From Campylobacter magnus (GTDB lineage: Bacteria; Campylobacterota; Campylobacteria; Campylobacterales; Campylobacteraceae), in assembly GCF_028649595.1 (NCBI RefSeq), contig NZ_JAQSLK010000001.1:124001-188000 (forward strand): a DNA stretch of 64,000 nucleotides, read 5' to 3'. This document shows, in pieces, positions 61,488 to 64,000 of this stretch. The first letter of the stretch is position 1, and each line of letters starts with the position of its first letter. The translations under genes were made by a program, and so were the position numbers. The notes beneath the pieces were generated by a model. The model saw nothing but the letters and a program-made list of their open reading frames with translations. It had not been told where the DNA came from and ran no database searches.

Positions 61488-63418
61488 TGATCCACTTAGA
61501 AAATATCACAAAGTCCTTTGCTAACGGAAGCGAGCAAATGCTAGCTTTAAAAGGCGTGAGCTTGCATATAGAAGCTGGCGAGTTTATCGCAATAGTAGGA
61601 CAAAGTGGCTCTGGCAAATCAACCCTTATGAATATAATCGGCTGCTTAGATACCCTAACTAGCGGTAGCTATAAGCTGGGTGGCAAGGACATCACGCATT
61701 TTAGCCCTGATGAGCTAAGCGAGCTAAGACTTAAAAAATTTGGTTTTATTTTTCAGCGTTACAATCTAATTAGCGCAAATAACGCACTTGAAAATGTAGC
61801 CTTGCCAGCAATCTATGCTGGTTCGCACAAAGATGAGAGAACTGCTCGTGCCTTAGAGCTTTTAGATATGCTAGGGCTTAAAGGCAAAGAATACCAAAAC
61901 CCAAACAAGCTAAGTGGCGGTCAACAACAGCGTGTTAGTATCGCAAGGGCTTTAATGAACGGTGGAGAGATACTGCTATGTGATGAACCAACAGGAGCCC
62001 TAGATAGCGCAAGTGGAGAGATGGTGCTAAAAATACTAAAAGAGCTAAACGCCAAAGGTCACACCATCATCATGGTAACGCACGATAAAGGCATAGCCTC
62101 TCACGCAAACCGCATAATAGAAATAAAAGATGGCCAAATTATCTGCGATGAGAAAAAAGATGCTAAGTTAGCAAAGTTAAAGACCCCAAAACTCACTTAC
62201 TCAAACAATCTAAGTGCGCTAAAAGCTGAGCTTAGCGAGAGCCTTGCTATGAGCATAGGAGCGATAAAAGCGCATAAACTCCGCTCTTTTCTTACTATGC
62301 TTGGAATTATCATCGGTATCACTTCAGTTATTTGCGTAGTAGCCCTTGCCAAAGGTAGCCAAGAAAGCATCATAGAAAGCATAAACAAAATGGGCACAAA
62401 CACCATACAAATAAACCCTGGTCGTGGTCCAGGCGATAGAAACTCAGCTAAGGTAAAGAGATTTAATGTAGATGATGCAAAAATGCTTGAAAAACTTGAT
62501 TTTGTAGACTATGCCTCACCTATAATGAGAACAAGCGCAGAGCTAATACACGCAAATAAATCAAGCACAGGCTTGGCTAGAGCAGGAAATGAAAAAATAC
62601 TTCAAATCTCAGGCGTGGAGCTAGAAAGTGGTAGAAACTTCACAAAAGAAGATGTGCTAAACTCAGCTTCTGTGATGATAATAGACCAAAATACCAAAAA
62701 AGAGTTTTTCCAAGCCCTAAAAGACGATGAAGTTATAGGTCAAAATATTATTTTTGCTGGGCATCCTTTTAGCATCATCGGCATTGCCAAAAAAGACGAA
62801 GGACCTTTTGGCGATACCACGCTTAGCGTGTATCTGCCATACACCACTGTCACAAACCGCCTAACAGGAGATTATAACCTACGCCAAATCATAGTTAGCA
62901 TAAAAAACAATATAAACAGCCAGCTAGCAGAACAAGCAATCAGCGATATTTTGCTAGCCAGAAGAGGCACAAGAGACTTTCATATGCGCAACTCCGATAC
63001 CATATTACAAACCATAAAAGCCACCACTGATACAATGGGTCTGCTTATTTCTGGTGTGGCTCTTATATCGCTACTTGTGGGTGGTATAGGCGTGATGAAC
63101 ATCATGCTAGTAAGCGTGATTGAACGTACTAAAGAAATCGGCGTTCGCATGGCAATAGGCGCAAAAGGGAAAAATATCATGCTACAATTTCTAATAGAAG
63201 CGGTGCTACTTTGCGCCCTTGGTGGTGCTGTGGGAGTAGCACTTGCTTTTGCTATAGGCTGGCTTATAAATCTCTCTGGCATTGTAAGCATGATATTTTC
63301 GCTCTCATCTGTTTTGGTAGCCTTTGGGATTTCATCGGCTATTGGCATTATTTTTGGCTATATGCCAGCAAAGAGTGCTAGTAGGCTTAATCCTATTGAT
63401 GCCTTACAGCGAGAGTAG
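61487..63418 (+). CDS. macB: MacB-type ABC transporter
   Basis: The 643-residue protein joins an N-terminal ATPase to a membrane part. The ATPase has Walker A GQSGSGKST near 38-46, the signature LSGGQQQR near 143 and Walker B LLCDEPTGALDS near 163. The membrane part has one helix at about 265-290, a periplasmic domain and three C-terminal helices. MacB expels macrolides, peptides or siderophores through a TolC-type channel. Exact substrates here are unknown. It is followed after a repeat block by a TolC-like gene. Confidence 0.94.
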   Translation: MIHLENITKSFANGSEQMLALKGVSLHIEAGEFIAIVGQSGSGKSTLMNIIGCLDTLTSGSYKLGGKDITHFSPDELSELRLKKFGFIFQRYNLISANNALENVALPAIYAGSHKDERTARALELLDMLGLKGKEYQNPNKLSGGQQQRVSIARALMNGGEILLCDEPTGALDSASGEMVLKILKELNAKGHTIIMVTHDKGIASHANRIIEIKDGQIICDEKKDAKLAKLKTPKLTYSNNLSALKAELSESLAMSIGAIKAHKLRSFLTMLGIIIGITSVICVVALAKGSQESIIESINKMGTNTIQINPGRGPGDRNSAKVKRFNVDDAKMLEKLDFVDYASPIMRTSAELIHANKSSTGLARAGNEKILQISGVELESGRNFTKEDVLNSASVMIIDQNTKKEFFQALKDDEVIGQNIIFAGHPFSIIGIAKKDEGPFGDTTLSVYLPYTTVTNRLTGDYNLRQIIVSIKNNINSQLAEQAISDILLARRGTRDFHMRNSDTILQTIKATTDTMGLLISGVALISLLVGGIGVMNIMLVSVIERTKEIGVRMAIGAKGKNIMLQFLIEAVLLCALGGAVGVALAFAIGWLINLSGIVSMIFSLSSVLVAFGISSAIGIIFGYMPAKSASRLNPIDALQRE

Positions 63419-63479
63419 AGCTTTATAAAGGCTCAGCTTGTGGGTGCTTTTTGACGCTAAAAGGCTCAAATAACAGCAG

Positions 63480-63715
63480 TCTAGGAATTCTAGAATTCCT
63501 AGGCCTTGTGTTATCCTAGGGCTTGACTCTGGGATCTCATTTAAAATTCCGTCATTGCGAGGAGTGAGTGAAACGAACGACAAAGCAATCTCGTTTATTG
63601 AGTTTTTTGCTTTTTAATGAGATTGCTCTCTCTTTTTTCAAAGCCTCGCAATGACGAATTTAGGGAATTTTAGAATTCCTAGGCGATTTTTTCTAGGAAT
63701 TCTAGATTTGTTTTA
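63480..63715. repeat. Palindromes and a 107-bp inverted repeat between macB and the efflux lipoprotein gene
   Basis: A full palindrome lies near 63483-63500. CGTCATTGCGAGG (63550-63562) pairs with CCTCGCAATGACG (63644-63656), and AGCAATCTC (63584-63592) with GAGATTGCT (63619-63627). The result is a MITE-like hairpin made of the CATTGCGAGG module. More half-sites follow to 63707. Confidence 0.88.
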
Positions 63716-63727
63716 AGAAGGAATAAA

Positions 63728-64000
63728 ATGAAATATATTTTTTTAGCATTTTTGGCTTTTTTTATGACAGCTTGTGCGACCAAAGCTCTAAACTACGACC
63801 CAAAAGACATAAAGCGTGATTATAACGCCACTTGGCAGTATAAGTTTAATATCGCTGAGCTTGATAGCCTTATTACTGAGGCTTTAAAAAATAACGAGGA
63901 CTTAGAAACTGCTAGCCTAAATCTCTACCAAGCAATGCTAAGAGCAAATATCGCTCTAAGCGACCTTGCCCCAACGCCAAGTGCTAGCACAAGGGCTAGC
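63728..64000 (+). CDS. Outer-membrane efflux lipoprotein (TolC/NodT-like), cut by the window end
   Basis: The first 91 codons are present. A lipoprotein signal peptide (MKYIFLAFLAFFMTAC) has its lipobox Cys at residue 16. Following this, FNIAELDSLITEALKNNEDLETASLNLYQA (split at 42-70) matches the start of the first TolC helical repeat. The order macA-macB-outer-membrane channel makes it the exit duct of this pump. An AAGAAGGA site precedes ATG. The rest lies outside the window. Confidence 0.85.
   Translation, partial: MKYIFLAFLAFFMTACATKALNYDPKDIKRDYNATWQYKFNIAELDSLITEALKNNEDLETASLNLYQAMLRANIALSDLAPTPSASTRAS

Overview
The window is a 64 kb chromosomal piece of a low-GC Campylobacterota genome, most likely a Campylobacter species. 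Several blocks match the Campylobacter jejuni gene order as I remember it: ctpA-purC-purS-purQ-(Cj0515-like)-plsC, der-aroK-trpS-serS-(TPR protein), lolA/secA, and yajC-secD-secF-leuS. The species cannot be named from the sequence alone.

Layout. 1-1198: intergenic array of short palindromes. 1199-5725: split ThrE-type exporter, two tandem hemerythrins, a UvrD-like helicase. 5726-6657: second large array. 6658-11235: two NSS sodium symporters (minus), then ribH-nusB-pyrF. 11293-11384: tRNA-Ser(GCU). 11387-22803: an integrated filamentous phage (inovirus) between a 26-bp duplication of the tRNA 3' end. 23018-31113: clpB under a CIRCE/HAIR-like/sigma70 control region, then ctpA, purC, purS, purQ, a periplasmic SH3-like protein and plsC. 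31574-37412: pdxJ, a J-domain protein, an AsmA-like protein, an ArsB/NhaD-type permease. 37480-44172: der, aroK, trpS, serS, a TPR protein. 44347-49810: lolA, secA, an orphan D12-class adenine methyltransferase, a LolC/E-like permease. 50302-57611: lnt, yajC-secD-secF, a small membrane protein, leuS. 58003-64000: YedE/FdhT-type transporter, AEC permease, macA-macB and the start of an outer-membrane efflux lipoprotein.

Two things stand out. First, host intergenic DNA is filled with a perfect 16-bp palindrome, GGAATTCTAGAATTCC, and its half-site derivatives. It forms arrays with fixed spacing (21 bp in one place, 27 bp in another), fills all five convergent gene junctions, supplies the TAG stop of several genes, and is inserted in frame inside nusB, der, the methyltransferase gene and lnt. 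Each palindrome carries two GAATTC sites. GAATTC fits RAATTY, the motif methylated by the orphan methyltransferase CtsM of C. jejuni, which natural transformation there depends on. This window encodes an orphan methyltransferase whose own gene holds a full palindrome, and the full palindrome is absent from the prophage. A methylation-linked DNA-uptake or chromosome-marking system is the most interesting hypothesis here.

Second, the 11.4-kb inovirus looks complete: integrase, HUH replication initiator, two long hairpins in an origin-like spacer, its own secretin, Zot/pI ATPase, pVI- and pIII-like proteins, a 44-residue mature coat protein, a divergent repressor operon, and at least seven very small genes. 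One structural protein ends in a copy of the coat-protein helix, and two small cytoplasmic proteins beside the integrase are tandem paralogues.
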